Shown: positions 53,306-62,713, counted from the first letter of the stretch. The stretch is 64,000 nt of DNA from Acidobacteriota bacterium (GCA_018268855.1 JAFDVR010000009.1:124001-188000), one strand, 5' to 3'. Notes: generated from the sequence alone by a model not told the origin. A program made the numbers and translations.

Positions 53306-55655
53306 GCAAAGCAAATTCGTTCCGTGGTTCGCAACGGCGGGAGCCGCGTGCAGCATCGTTCCGATTGCACGCTTCATCAGCTCCAACATCTTCGCGCTCA
53401 AGGGCGGCGGGTACGGATGCCTGTTCGCTCTGACCGGCATTGACGAAGAGGGTTTGACCGACCAGGAGCTTGAATCGCGGATGCGCTCAATAGAAGGCGC
53501 ATTGCGCGGCCTTCCCGAAGGCTCTTGCCTGTATCAATACACCCGCGTCATGTCGGGGCATGAGCTGCCACGACAGAAGTCCTACAGCAATCCCGTCACA
53601 CAGGTATTCGTGGACGACCGGCTCAACTTCCTTGAAAAGACCGCAGCGTTCCGCCGCATTGACCTGCATTGGTGCCTCACAGTGGAGCCGCCCAAGCTGA
53701 AGGCGTTCGAGCGCAAACCGCAGGAGAACTCTGCCGACACCTCGCGGTTGCTGGCAGAGCTTCAGAAGTCGGCAACGATTCTCGAAGGCCATCTCGGCAG
53801 TTTGTTGGGGTTGCGCGTGCTCGACAAGCAGAGCACATTTCAGTTCTTTTCCTATCTCTTCAATCTTGAGGAATGGGCCTCGCAGTTGCAGCTCCGCGAC
53901 GATACGGGCGTGGACCGCCAGATCGTGAGCAATGCAGTCGCATGGCACAGCGACTATCTGCGCGTCGGCAAACGCTACGTGCAGATGTTCTCGCTCAAGA
54001 CGACGCCGGAGGCGTCCCGCCCCGGCCTCTTCTCGGGCCTGCTGACCCTCGATTGCGATAGTGTCCTGTGCTCGACATGGCGGCCCAAGTCCACTGCCGC
54101 GGCCCGGAGTGAGATCGACGCACAAGAGAAGTTCATCAGCTTTTTCAAAGTCGGCGTTCTGACCCGCGTGCTAAGCGGGCGCGATACCGCTTCACTCGAA
54201 ACCGGCGCGGGCGCGAAGGCCGCCAACAGCAACGTCGATGACCTGAGCCTTGTCATCCGCGAGCTGGACAAGAAGGCGCAGGGCGAATACTCATTGCGGC
54301 TCCTGCTCGCGGGTCGCAGTGCGGAGCAGCTACGCGACACCGCGCCTGCCGTGCATCGGATCTTCGTCGATGCGCGAGCGCAGGTGATCGAAGAGACGCT
54401 TGGCAATCTGTCCGCGTTCTACGCCATGTTTCCCGGCAATGGGAAGTTCAATGTCTTTCCGATGTGGCTCAGTGAGGAACATCATGCGCGGCTCTCTTCC
54501 GTGTTCGCGCCGCACATCGGACACCCGCACTCTGAAGACCTCGATTCCGAATACTTGAATGTCTTCGAGACACGCACGCGGACGCCGTTCTTTCAGGACG
54601 TGTACGTGGACGGCGTGCGCGTCATGCTTATCATCGGTCCCACGGGTTCAGGGAAAAGCGTGATCGGCAATGCGACCGTTGCGCTTGAACAAAAGTACGG
54701 CGGATTTACTTACATTTTTGACATCGGCGGTAGCTATGAAAGCGTTGTGGAGCTGTACGGAGGCCGTGTTGACCGCATCGGCAAAGATGGCCCCCGCGTC
54801 GCGTTGTTCGCATTGGAGCCGACCGACAGCAATATCAAGTTCCTGTACAGCTTCATCAAGCTACTGCTCACGAATGGCGGTGCGGAGCTGGAGCCGGAAG
54901 ACGACGATGTGATTCACAAGGCCGTGCAGGATATGTATCTGCTCGACCCGGAAAACCGTCGCCTGTCCAATCTCTTCCTTCCCAAGAAGCTAGACAGGTA
55001 TCTCTCGAAATGGGTTGGGCGAGGCGTTTATAGTGCCATCTTCGACAACATAGACGACAGCCTCTCACTGTCTCGCGTACAGTGCTTTGACTTCCAGGGC
55101 ATCAATAACGCGCAGTACGCCGACCTCATAGAGCCGCTGATGGTGTGGCTGCTACGGCGTATCAACGATGTGCTGTATGACGCCGCCAATCTTGGAGTGC
55201 CGAAGCACATCCTCATCGAAGAAATCTTTAGCTCGATGAAGAATCGCCAGTTGCTCGAAGGCGCTCTCGCGTCCATCAAGACCGTTCGCAAGAATCTTGG
55301 CGGCGTCACCATGATTGGTCAATCGGCAGAAGACCTTGGCGAAAACGCCGACAGTATTGTGAACTCCTGCACCTCCTTCCTGTTCCTGAAAGACACCACT
55401 TTTAACCGGAAGCGGTACGCCGAGTTGTTCAAGATGACCGAACAACAGCTCGCTCTCTTCGAGAGCTTGCAGGACCGCGAGGCGCTTTATATGCGCCGCG
55501 ACGGACTCACGAAGGTTGTTCGCCTGAATCTCGACGCACGCAGCTACGCGACGTTCTCCACCAAACCCAAAGACCGCGTTCGCCGGTCGAAGCTGATTGC
55601 CAAGTATGGACTCACCGAGGGCATTACACGTTTTGCCCAGGGCGAGTCTGCATAA
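53286..55655 (+). CDS. virB4: Type IV secretion ATPase, VirB4/TrbE family
   Basis: This 789-aa ATPase powers pilus assembly and substrate transfer. Walker A is LIIGPTGSGKSVIGN near residue 452; Walker B-like HILIEEIFSSMKN is near 640. Other blocks are the CagE-type N-terminus and the GYG/QSAEDLGENADSIVNSC stretch. Length is typical. It starts within the end of virB3. Confidence 0.94.
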   Translation: MTRANTEQSKFVPWFATAGAACSIVPIARFISSNIFALKGGGYGCLFALTGIDEEGLTDQELESRMRSIEGALRGLPEGSCLYQYTRVMSGHELPRQKSYSNPVTQVFVDDRLNFLEKTAAFRRIDLHWCLTVEPPKLKAFERKPQENSADTSRLLAELQKSATILEGHLGSLLGLRVLDKQSTFQFFSYLFNLEEWASQLQLRDDTGVDRQIVSNAVAWHSDYLRVGKRYVQMFSLKTTPEASRPGLFSGLLTLDCDSVLCSTWRPKSTAAARSEIDAQEKFISFFKVGVLTRVLSGRDTASLETGAGAKAANSNVDDLSLVIRELDKKAQGEYSLRLLLAGRSAEQLRDTAPAVHRIFVDARAQVIEETLGNLSAFYAMFPGNGKFNVFPMWLSEEHHARLSSVFAPHIGHPHSEDLDSEYLNVFETRTRTPFFQDVYVDGVRVMLIIGPTGSGKSVIGNATVALEQKYGGFTYIFDIGGSYESVVELYGGRVDRIGKDGPRVALFALEPTDSNIKFLYSFIKLLLTNGGAELEPEDDDVIHKAVQDMYLLDPENRRLSNLFLPKKLDRYLSKWVGRGVYSAIFDNIDDSLSLSRVQCFDFQGINNAQYADLIEPLMVWLLRRINDVLYDAANLGVPKHILIEEIFSSMKNRQLLEGALASIKTVRKNLGGVTMIGQSAEDLGENADSIVNSCTSFLFLKDTTFNRKRYAELFKMTEQQLALFESLQDREALYMRRDGLTKVVRLNLDARSYATFSTKPKDRVRRSKLIAKYGLTEGITRFAQGESA

Positions 55656-55675
55656 CCACCGAAAGGACCAGAGAA

Positions 55676-56521
55676 ATGAAACCACCCATTCTTATCTTCG
55701 TCGCCTGTGGCCTTACATTCACTGCCTCCGTCGCCTTTGCCTCTGGCCCCGGTACATCCGATGCCAAACACCTTCAACCCAATGCGCCGCGCACCATCAC
55801 CGTGTCCGAGGCGGACACGCCGCCTGTGGTTCGCGCCGGTCTTCTGCAATCGACATTGATTCTTCTCCCCGCTGAGGAGAAGGTTGCGAATGTCTTTGCG
55901 GGTGACACCGTGGATTGGGTCTTTGACGGCGGCCACGTCGCCAGCCGCTTTATCAGCATCAAGCCAAAGGTCGCGGGCAGCACAACGGACGTGCATATCG
56001 TCTCCGACCACGGCAACGAATATACGCTCCAGTTGCGCGAAGTCTCCGGCGACGACGATCCGCATTTCGATTCCAAAATCTTCATCACACCCGGCGACAA
56101 GGCCGCGAAGGAGAAACTGACCGAGCTGCCCGTCTTCGTTCCCGCCGCCGAGCTGGACAGAGTGAAGCAGGAGGCCGCCGCAGCGCAGGCGGCGCAGGCC
56201 GCCACGCTGAAGGCGGAGAAGGCACAGGAGGAGACATATCGCAGCCAGTATCCCGGCAGCTTGCACTTTGATTACACCTGGGACAAATCGAAGGGCAAGG
56301 AGCTTGGCTTACAGGCGATATGGCGCGATGACAAATTCACGTATCTACGGGGGCAGTTTCAGGAAACACCCGCCCTGTATGAAGTGAAAGATAAGAAACC
56401 ATCCCTCATCAACTTCGATTTCAGCAACGGTCTTTACACGGTTCCGAAGGAGCTGGACAACGGCTATCTCGCCATTGGCAAACAGAAAGTGGAGTTTCAT
56501 CGCACCGAGGAAGCGAGGTAG
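55676..56521 (+). CDS. virB9: Type IV secretion outer-core protein, VirB9/TrbG family
   Basis: This 281-aa periplasmic protein has a signal peptide (FVACGLTFTASVAFA). VDWVFDGGHVASRFISIKPKVAGSTTDVHIVSD and an alanine-rich helical linker (about 165-190) precede the C-terminal beta-sandwich. It forms the outer-membrane ring of the channel together with VirB10. Ribosome site AAGGAC precedes the start. Confidence 0.88.
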   Translation: MKPPILIFVACGLTFTASVAFASGPGTSDAKHLQPNAPRTITVSEADTPPVVRAGLLQSTLILLPAEEKVANVFAGDTVDWVFDGGHVASRFISIKPKVAGSTTDVHIVSDHGNEYTLQLREVSGDDDPHFDSKIFITPGDKAAKEKLTELPVFVPAAELDRVKQEAAAAQAAQAATLKAEKAQEETYRSQYPGSLHFDYTWDKSKGKELGLQAIWRDDKFTYLRGQFQETPALYEVKDKKPSLINFDFSNGLYTVPKELDNGYLAIGKQKVEFHRTEEAR

Positions 56522-56523
56522 CC

Positions 56524-57783
56524 ATGCCGGACCCGAATCAGAACATACCCGCGACCGTACCGGAACAGCCGGAGTCCAAACCGCCACTGCGTAAGAGTAT
56601 GCCAGTCGTTATCGCCCTGGTCGTCATCATCGCACTTATCGGTATAGCCAATCTCTCCAGCCTCTTGAGCGGCAATAAGAAGAGCGCGGTGGTGAGTACG
56701 ATGCCGATGCGTCCGGCAGCGCCCAACGCGCAGCAGGTAAACAGTTTTGAGTCGCAGCAACAGCTACAGGCCCAGCGTGACGCCGAGGCGCGGCAGCACC
56801 AGCAGGAGCTTGCCGCCGCTCTCCAGCAACTCCAGCAGACCGAAGGCGCTCCCGGTCCAGAGGCCGCTGGCGCACCGCCGATGACCGCCGCGCAACGCGC
56901 CGCGATCTACGGCGACAGCCCCAACGCGCCGCAACGCACCTCGAATATATCGCAGGCTCAGGCCGAGGCCAAGCAGAAGGAGCTTGCGAAGGAGAAGCAG
57001 CAGCAAGACGCCATCAACAGCGGTACCGTTGCGATTGATTTTGAGCGTACCGCTCCCAGACCTGTAACGGCTGAGGCCGCGCAGGAGACGGCTGCTACCG
57101 CAGCCGGCAGCGCGGCTCCGTCCAAAGCAGCCAGTACAGCGGCAAAGGCCGATGCCCAAAAGAATCCGATGGCCGGATATGACTTCGATACCTACGATGG
57201 CCGCCTCTATCGCGTTTTCGAGGGAACGGTAATTGAGGGCGTTGTCACCAATCACATTGACGGCGGTTTCAGCGGCCCGATTATGGTTTCGCTCACGACC
57301 GACCTGTACTCCCACGACCATCAACAGCTTCTCTTGCCGCAAGGTACGCGACTGCTTGGCGATGTGCAGAGTGTCGGCAACGCGCAGCAGCGCAAGATGT
57401 TCGTCACCTTCCATCGTGCTATCTGCCCGGATGGGTTTTCGCTTGAGTTTGCCAAATACATCGGACTTGACCAGATCGGCACCACCGGCCTTGCTACGAA
57501 GGTCAATCACGGTTATTTGCAGGCATTCGCAGTCGCAGCCGCTATCGGCGGCTTAGGCGGACTCGCGCAGATCGGGAATGGTGGCAGTGTTCTCGATCCT
57601 TCCGTACAGATTCGCAACGGGATCTCCGAACAGTCCGCTGTTGAAGCGGAGCAAGTGTTGAATCACTTCCTCAATAGGCTGCCAATCATCACGCTTAAAG
57701 AAGGTTCACGTGCCCGCGTGTACATCGGCACGGACCTTTTGATTCCGTCCTACGCAGAACATCGCGTCGATCCCACGTTGTAA
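56524..57783 (+). CDS. virB10: Type IV secretion core protein, VirB10/TrbI family
   Basis: This 419-aa protein starts two bases after virB9. A single transmembrane helix (about 26-46, PVVIALVVIIALIGIANL) anchors it. A long Gln/Ala-rich coiled stretch follows, and the C-terminal TrbI domain (YRVFEGTVIEGVVTNHIDGGFSGPIMV, LPQGTRLLGDVQSVG) forms the channel core. The linker is highly repetitive and proline-poor, unlike classical VirB10. Confidence 0.92.
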   Translation: MPDPNQNIPATVPEQPESKPPLRKSMPVVIALVVIIALIGIANLSSLLSGNKKSAVVSTMPMRPAAPNAQQVNSFESQQQLQAQRDAEARQHQQELAAALQQLQQTEGAPGPEAAGAPPMTAAQRAAIYGDSPNAPQRTSNISQAQAEAKQKELAKEKQQQDAINSGTVAIDFERTAPRPVTAEAAQETAATAAGSAAPSKAASTAAKADAQKNPMAGYDFDTYDGRLYRVFEGTVIEGVVTNHIDGGFSGPIMVSLTTDLYSHDHQQLLLPQGTRLLGDVQSVGNAQQRKMFVTFHRAICPDGFSLEFAKYIGLDQIGTTGLATKVNHGYLQAFAVAAAIGGLGGLAQIGNGGSVLDPSVQIRNGISEQSAVEAEQVLNHFLNRLPIITLKEGSRARVYIGTDLLIPSYAEHRVDPTL

Positions 57784-57814
57784 ATGAGCAATTCCATCCA
57801 CCGCAGGAGGTAGT

Positions 57815-58600
57815 ATGACAATCACAATCATCAATCGTCGCAAATGGCTCATCGGAGGCGCGGCAGTATTGCTCACCGCAACACCGAGCTTTGCCTTGTT
57901 CGGCATCGGAGATATTGTCTTCGACCCGACCAGCTACGCCAGCCTAGTATCGCAGCTCACCACACTTCAGACGCAGTACACGATGCTGAAGAACAACATC
58001 ACTCATTTCTCTTTCAAACAGCAATGGCAGACAACATTACACGCGCTTGAAAACGTGAATGTCGCCAATATGTTCGGAGAGACGGCGGGCATGAGCATCG
58101 CGCTCAATAGCAACTCTCCTTCCGCATCAAGCACAGCATGGAAAGCCGCCACCGTGACGATGAACGGTAGCGCACCGACATACCTTGCCAGTCAGTCTCT
58201 CGGCAGCTCCCGCACGTCGCAGCTTGCCTTGATCGAAACGTCCGATGCCGTCTCGCCCGACTGCCTTACCGCTGTGGGTCAGTACCGGAGCGAGCGGAGT
58301 ACCAATGCCGCGTCCAACGGTTCGCTCCTGTCTTCGCAGTTCGATGTTTCTGATTCGACCAACAGTGAAGTCCAGCAACTCAATCTCCTTAATGCAGCAG
58401 AAGCGCAGAAGATGGCCGAGATGCAGTCGCAAGGCACGCTACAGGCTTGCCTTGCTTCGCAGATGACACTTGCCAACATGGAACGCAGAAACGCGCAAGC
58501 TGAAGACCTCAACACCGCCGTCTTCGTCCAGCAGCAGCGTTCCACCAATGACACCAGCGCCGCCAATGAAAGCAATACATGGGCGACCTATCTCCCGTAA
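57815..58600 (+). CDS. virB5: Type IV secretion protein, VirB5/TrbJ family
   Basis: This 261-aa exported protein has a signal (RRKWLIGGAAVLLTATPSFA). GIGDIVFDPTSYASLVSQLTTLQTQYTML is the typical start of TrbJ/VirB5 pilus-tip proteins, followed by long helices. The C-terminal AANESNTWATYLP resembles the end of the next small gene. GGAGG is located upstream of the start. Confidence 0.85.
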   Translation: MTITIINRRKWLIGGAAVLLTATPSFALFGIGDIVFDPTSYASLVSQLTTLQTQYTMLKNNITHFSFKQQWQTTLHALENVNVANMFGETAGMSIALNSNSPSASSTAWKAATVTMNGSAPTYLASQSLGSSRTSQLALIETSDAVSPDCLTAVGQYRSERSTNAASNGSLLSSQFDVSDSTNSEVQQLNLLNAAEAQKMAEMQSQGTLQACLASQMTLANMERRNAQAEDLNTAVFVQQQRSTNDTSAANESNTWATYLP

Positions 58601-58612
58601 TTGGAGACTGCA

Positions 58613-58882
58613 ATGTTGAAAGCGATCAACACCAAAATCCTGCTCGCCATCCTCGCGGCTCTGGCCGCCATCGGTGGTGCGCTTACCTACCAGCGGCATG
58701 AGGTGGCGAAAGCCGCCGCAGCCGCCGCCAAAGCAGCGGCCATCCTTCAGCAACAACAGAAGGAGGCCGAAGAACGAAAGGCCGAGAATGAGGCGTTCCG
58801 GCAGCGCGTGGAGGCGGACAAGAAGAAGCACAACTCCGCTGCCGCCCATGAAGGCAAAACGTGGCAGAAGTACATTCCCTAA
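58613..58882 (+). CDS. Small membrane-anchored transfer protein in the TrbK position
   Basis: This 89-aa protein has one N-terminal hydrophobic helix (ILLAILAALAAIGGALTY) and a long charged coiled coil (AKAAAILQQQQKEAEERKAENEAFRQRVEADKKK), ending KTWQKYIP. It sits between the trbJ- and trbL-like genes, where trbK of plasmid RP4 is found, but lacks the lipobox cysteine of TrbK. The ATG at 58613 has GGAG five to six bases upstream. Its ending echoes that of the preceding protein. Confidence 0.7.
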   Translation: MLKAINTKILLAILAALAAIGGALTYQRHEVAKAAAAAAKAAAILQQQQKEAEERKAENEAFRQRVEADKKKHNSAAAHEGKTWQKYIP

Positions 58883-58907
58883 ACGCTATTTGAGGAAGGA
58901 GGGCGAT

Positions 58908-59828
58908 ATGGTTTCCATTGCATTGTTGGCACAAGCATTGCCGAGCGCAAGTTCCGGGGTCGATTGGCTGTATCAATTTACCAACAACCTTACCAATCTG
59001 ACGACGCAGAACGGTGGTGCGCTTACGCAGCTTGGACTCACGGAGCTTGCCTGCATTTCTCTCTTCGTTCTCATTAGCCTGGTCATCAACTGGAACACGC
59101 AGAGCATGACATTCCGTTTTCATGCCCAGCCGGTTCACGCAGGCGATTTGGTGAACTTCCTGTTGCGGCTCATCATCTGCTGCCTGCTTGAAAGCTATTG
59201 GGTAAACCCATTTCCCGGCGCGAGCTTTGGCATCAATCATTTCTTTTCGTACATCGCGCAGGCGATGGTTGCGGCCTTCGATCAGAACTCGCTCGACAAT
59301 CTCCTCCAGCTTTTCAAAACCGCTGGTGACAATACCGCCATGCCGTCGCTCATGGCCCCCGTTCAGATCCTTTGCTACTTCGTCGTGCAGGCCCTTCTCG
59401 GCATCGCGTCCGCCATCCTGTTTGTCATAAATTGCAGCGCCTTCATCCTCTATGGCGTGACCGCATTGTTCGGCCCCATCTTCGTCCCACTCTTAATGAC
59501 AAAGACGTTCCGAGCGAAGTTTTTTCACTTCTTCGACGTGCTTATCAGCTTTGCTATGATTCGCGCCGTCGCAGCCGCTTTCATCTTCGTTTGGGGCGGC
59601 TTTATGAACGCTTTTATTCAGCAGACGTTCAATGGAAATTACTCAATAGAAATGTGGCTTGCCAACCTCATTCCGTGCATCATGGTGTTTGTCGCCTTCA
59701 TTGTGAACATGCTCTTTATTCCGAGCATGACACAAGCGATTTTCGGTGGAGCTGCCGGAGCTGCCGAGAACATCACGAAGCTTGCGACAACGGCTGCTTC
59801 GACAGTCGCCATGCTGGGAGGAGGATGA
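58908..59828 (+). CDS. virB6: Type IV secretion membrane channel protein, VirB6/TrbL family
   Basis: This 306-aa polytopic inner-membrane protein has about six hydrophobic segments (about 45-65, 86-102, 150-185, 190-210, 218-240 and 255-275). The stretch FGPIFVPLLMTKTFRAKFFHFFDVLISFAMIRAVAAAF is VirB6/TrbL-like. It likely forms part of the inner-membrane translocon. The start at 58908 follows a strong GAAGGAGGGCG site; upstream open frame is not coding. Confidence 0.85.
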   Translation: MVSIALLAQALPSASSGVDWLYQFTNNLTNLTTQNGGALTQLGLTELACISLFVLISLVINWNTQSMTFRFHAQPVHAGDLVNFLLRLIICCLLESYWVNPFPGASFGINHFFSYIAQAMVAAFDQNSLDNLLQLFKTAGDNTAMPSLMAPVQILCYFVVQALLGIASAILFVINCSAFILYGVTALFGPIFVPLLMTKTFRAKFFHFFDVLISFAMIRAVAAAFIFVWGGFMNAFIQQTFNGNYSIEMWLANLIPCIMVFVAFIVNMLFIPSMTQAIFGGAAGAAENITKLATTAASTVAMLGGG

Positions 59829-59832
59829 GCTT

Positions 59833-60021
59833 ATGTTCGAGTATCTATTGCGTGTAAAAGCCCTGCATCGCTTAGGAATGGGAAGACCTTTCCTGGCTGC
59901 GTTTATTGCAATCTTCGTGGGCGCGGTTATAGCGGGTGTGATTTACGCCTGCGTCGTGTTCCACGCCGTCAACGAAAGGAGTCATCCTCCCCATGTCCAC
60001 GCACACAGCAGCAGTCAATGA
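59833..60021 (+). CDS. Small transmembrane protein in the transfer operon
   Basis: This 62-aa protein (MFEYLLRVKALHRLGMG) has one clear transmembrane helix, PFLAAFIAIFVGAVIAGVIYACVVF, and a short His-rich tail. It overlaps the next gene by 29 bases and follows virB6 after four bases; a GGGAGGAGG site precedes it. No family recognised; small inner-membrane proteins are common in such operons. Confidence 0.65.
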   Translation: MFEYLLRVKALHRLGMGRPFLAAFIAIFVGAVIAGVIYACVVFHAVNERSHPPHVHAHSSSQ

Positions 60022-60784
60022 GCAACCGATACTATCGCCAGAGCAAGCCCTGCTCACCGATCAGATTGGCAATGAAGTTTATGCTTCTCATTACGCCGAA
60101 CGGAAAACCTATCGCTTCATCCTCGCCTGTGAAACGATTCTGCTCTGCGTGGCTATATGGAGCAACGTATCCCTTGCCCATCGTCCTGTAGTTAACCGCT
60201 ACGTCCGCATTGACGAGATGGGCCGTGCCCAGGCGATCCAGTACAGCGATTTGAACTATAGCCCGCGTGAGGGAGAGATTCGGACATACCTCACCGATTG
60301 GGCGAATTACCGCTATACGATCAGCCGCGACACCATCGCCAAGAAGTATCCCCTCAACTATTACTTCCTGTCCGGCAATTTGGCTTCGCAGTTGATGACT
60401 GACGACAACCAGAATCATCTTGTCTCGCAGGTCGTGGGCGGCCAGATCGAGCAGAGCGATGTAGAGGTAAAGAACGTCACCATCACATCCATGTCGCAGG
60501 AGACGATTCAGGGCGCAGTCCTGGCGCGTGGGACGGCTCTCTTGGCTCTCGACAAGGTCTACTCGCCAAGCCATTCCCGCCAGCCGCGTACCGAGCATTG
60601 GATGCTCAGTCTCACCTACTACCTGAATCCCAAGCAGGTCAGCGATCAGGCCAAAATCTACCCGCAATATGAGTTCATCAATCCTTTGGGATTGACCATC
60701 ACCGAGTTTCACGAAAACCGTGTCTCGGTTGAACCCATGGCTCCCGGTACTCCAGCAGCCGCAACAGACGGAGCGGTACGGTGA
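59993..60784 (+). CDS. virB8: Type IV secretion protein, VirB8/TrbF family
   Basis: This 263-aa inner-membrane protein has one transmembrane helix near residues 42-60 (FILACETILLCVAIWSNVSL) after a cytosolic tail with YASHYAERKTYRF. The periplasmic NTF2-like domain (about 80-240) includes YVRIDEMGRAQAIQYSDLNYSPREGEIRTYLTDW, close to TrbF. It bridges inner- and outer-membrane parts of the channel. It overlaps virB11 by four bases (GTGA). Confidence 0.88.
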   Translation: MSTHTAAVNEQPILSPEQALLTDQIGNEVYASHYAERKTYRFILACETILLCVAIWSNVSLAHRPVVNRYVRIDEMGRAQAIQYSDLNYSPREGEIRTYLTDWANYRYTISRDTIAKKYPLNYYFLSGNLASQLMTDDNQNHLVSQVVGGQIEQSDVEVKNVTITSMSQETIQGAVLARGTALLALDKVYSPSHSRQPRTEHWMLSLTYYLNPKQVSDQAKIYPQYEFINPLGLTITEFHENRVSVEPMAPGTPAAATDGAVR

Positions 60785-61761
60785 GCTTCGAGCTGATATT
60801 GCCGTTCTTTCCCGACGAGCTGCGGACGCTATTGTTGGACCCGTCCATCTCGGACTTGATGATTAATGGCACAACCGGCGTGTACGCGGATCGTGGCGGC
60901 GTGGTTGAGCACATTGCGCTGTCCACACCGTACAGCAACGACCGCCTGCAAGCGGCGATAGAGCGCGTTGCCCGTATCCTCGGACAAGACCTTACCAGCC
61001 AGAATCCCATCCTCAATACTCGCCTGCCGGACGGCTCCAGAGTCGCCGTCGTCGGCTCGCCATCGTCCATCAATGGCCCGACATTCACCGTCAGGAAGTT
61101 CAACCGGTGGTTCACATCGGATGAGCTGATTGCATCAGGCAGTTTGCCGGAACAGATTCGGGATACAGTTATCGCCCTTATTGCAGAGCGGAAGAACGGC
61201 ATCATCAGTGGCGGAACTGGTAGTGGGAAGACAACTCTGATGAAGGCACTCCTAGACCATGTGCCGTTGCAAGAACGGCTCATCGTCATCGAGCAGCCTG
61301 CCGAGCTAAAGATAACCCATCCGAACGCCGTTCGTTGGGAAGCAGTCGAGGCCATTCCCGGTCAGGTTGCCGTGACGCCAAGCCAGCTTGTCGCCGCAGC
61401 TCTGCGGCACCGTCCCGACCGCATCATCATGGGCGAGATACGCGATGAGTGCGGTTATGACCTACTGCAAGCGATGAATACCGGGCATGGTGGAACGCTG
61501 TCCACCATCCACGCCAAGAGCGCGTGGGACGCACTCAACAGGCTATCGGACTTGGCCCTGAGTGCCAGGGCGAATCTGAACCATTCTTTCATCCGTTCGG
61601 AGACGGCGGAAGCCATCGACTTTGTTCTGTATTGCGAGCGCGATCATGCTGGCCGACGCCGGGTACGCGAGCTGATTACCGTAAAGGGCTACAGCCATGC
61701 GGATCAGTCCTTCGAGACCGAGGACATCTATCGAGTCTCCACCACAGCAAGCGCGGCATGA
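60781..61761 (+). CDS. virB11: Type IV secretion ATPase, VirB11/TrbB family
   Basis: This 326-aa hexameric ATPase has the Walker A motif ISGGTGSGKTTLMKAL at about residues 139-154, followed by HRPDRIIMGEIRDECGYDLLQAMNTGHGGTLSTIHAKSA (Asp/Glu box, His box). The N-terminal domain lacks extended linkers. It works with VirB4. Starts with GTG inside the end of virB8. It is the last gene of the secretion operon. Confidence 0.94.
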   Translation: MSFELILPFFPDELRTLLLDPSISDLMINGTTGVYADRGGVVEHIALSTPYSNDRLQAAIERVARILGQDLTSQNPILNTRLPDGSRVAVVGSPSSINGPTFTVRKFNRWFTSDELIASGSLPEQIRDTVIALIAERKNGIISGGTGSGKTTLMKALLDHVPLQERLIVIEQPAELKITHPNAVRWEAVEAIPGQVAVTPSQLVAAALRHRPDRIIMGEIRDECGYDLLQAMNTGHGGTLSTIHAKSAWDALNRLSDLALSARANLNHSFIRSETAEAIDFVLYCERDHAGRRRVRELITVKGYSHADQSFETEDIYRVSTTASAA

Positions 61762-62230
61762 GTTGACGATGGAAACCCGAGTTGGAGCGTTCGGTATGAG
61801 AAGCCTTCTTGAGCATGATGCGGCGAATACATCCTCACCGTTGGAGTGTGCTTTTGAGCATGGGCGCACCGAACTTCGAGACGAGCGAAACGGATGCGAG
61901 GGCCGCTGCTTTGCCCGGAGGTCAGGCAGAGAACGTGGTTCTGGTTTGCCGTTCGACGGCATCGTCAGGAAGCGAAGGATGCGCGTTGTTCCGGTGCGTG
62001 TCTCCCCAATGCCATTCCGTCCCGTGTTCGGTCACTGCTTCGGGGCCTATGCGACGCCCGGCGGCAGACTCGTTCTTCTGCTTTGCTATGCACCCTACGG
62101 GTTACGGTTTCCACCTTCGGCGGACCCACCGTAAATGCAGAACTTCGGCCTTGGGAGTCGCGCCCACTCGCTAGGCTTCGCCGGGTGTGACCCGAACGAG
62201 GTTCGGGAATTCAAAAACGGAGACACTACC
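61762..62230. other. Long intergenic region before ssb
   Basis: These 469 bases hold no gene I can support. Two open frames exist on the plus strand (61697-62134 and 61809-62174) but their sequences look like translated non-coding DNA: many Cys/Arg/Ser, no good ribosome site. A perfect hairpin CCCGAAC-GAG-GTTCGGG is at 62191-62207, just before ssb, possibly a terminator or control element. This could also hold an origin of transfer. Confidence 0.45.
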
Positions 62231-62623
62231 ATGTACCTCAATCGCGCTACCCTCATCGGCTACCTTGGCAACGACGCCGAGGTTCGCAACGGCAAAAACG
62301 ACCAGAAGTTCACTACGTTCTCGGTTGCCACCAAGACCTCCTATAAGGACAAAGAGAGCGGCGAGTACGTCTCGCATACCGAATGGCATCGCTGCATCGT
62401 CTTCGGGAAGTTCGGTGAGTTCGCGGCCACGCTCAAGAAGGGCGCACACATTCAGGTTGAGGGCGAGATTCGTCACACCGAGTACACGCCCAAGAAGGCG
62501 AAGAAGCCGGTACGCACGGACAGCATTCGGGTCACTTCCATCCTCAAGCTCGACCGCGCAGAGAAGGCCGGCGCGGACGAGCAGGAGTTCGACGAGATGC
62601 CCGCAGAGGAAGAGACCGAATAG
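62231..62623 (+). CDS. ssb: Single-stranded DNA-binding protein
   Basis: This 130-aa OB-fold protein starts MYLNRATLIGYLGNDAEVRNGKNDQKFTTFSVAT and continues with TEWHRCIVFGKFGEFAATLKKGAHIQVEGEIRHTEY, typical Ssb. The C-terminus is acidic (EFDEMPAEEETE) but lacks the terminal DDIPF-like tip that recruits partners in chromosomal Ssb. A plasmid-type Ssb that protects transferred single strands is likely. Confidence 0.93.
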   Translation: MYLNRATLIGYLGNDAEVRNGKNDQKFTTFSVATKTSYKDKESGEYVSHTEWHRCIVFGKFGEFAATLKKGAHIQVEGEIRHTEYTPKKAKKPVRTDSIRVTSILKLDRAEKAGADEQEFDEMPAEEETE

Positions 62624-62642
62624 GCCCTTCCTCCGCATGGTG

Positions 62643-62668
62643 AGGCCCGGCTTATCACCGGGCTTCTT
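62643..62668 (+). terminator. Rho-independent terminator after ssb
   Basis: GCCCGG (62645-62650), a seven-base loop and CCGGGC (62658-62663) are followed by TTCTTTC. It lies 20 bases after the ssb stop. Confidence 0.7.
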
Positions 62669-62713
62669 TCACTGCTTAGGCTCGCATGATCGCAACTCAC
62701 CAGAGGTGCCGCT

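Noticed and set aside
61809..62174. Gene of 121 codons before ssb
   Set aside because: No proper ribosome site, odd Cys/Arg/Ser composition, several competing frames; left as intergenic.
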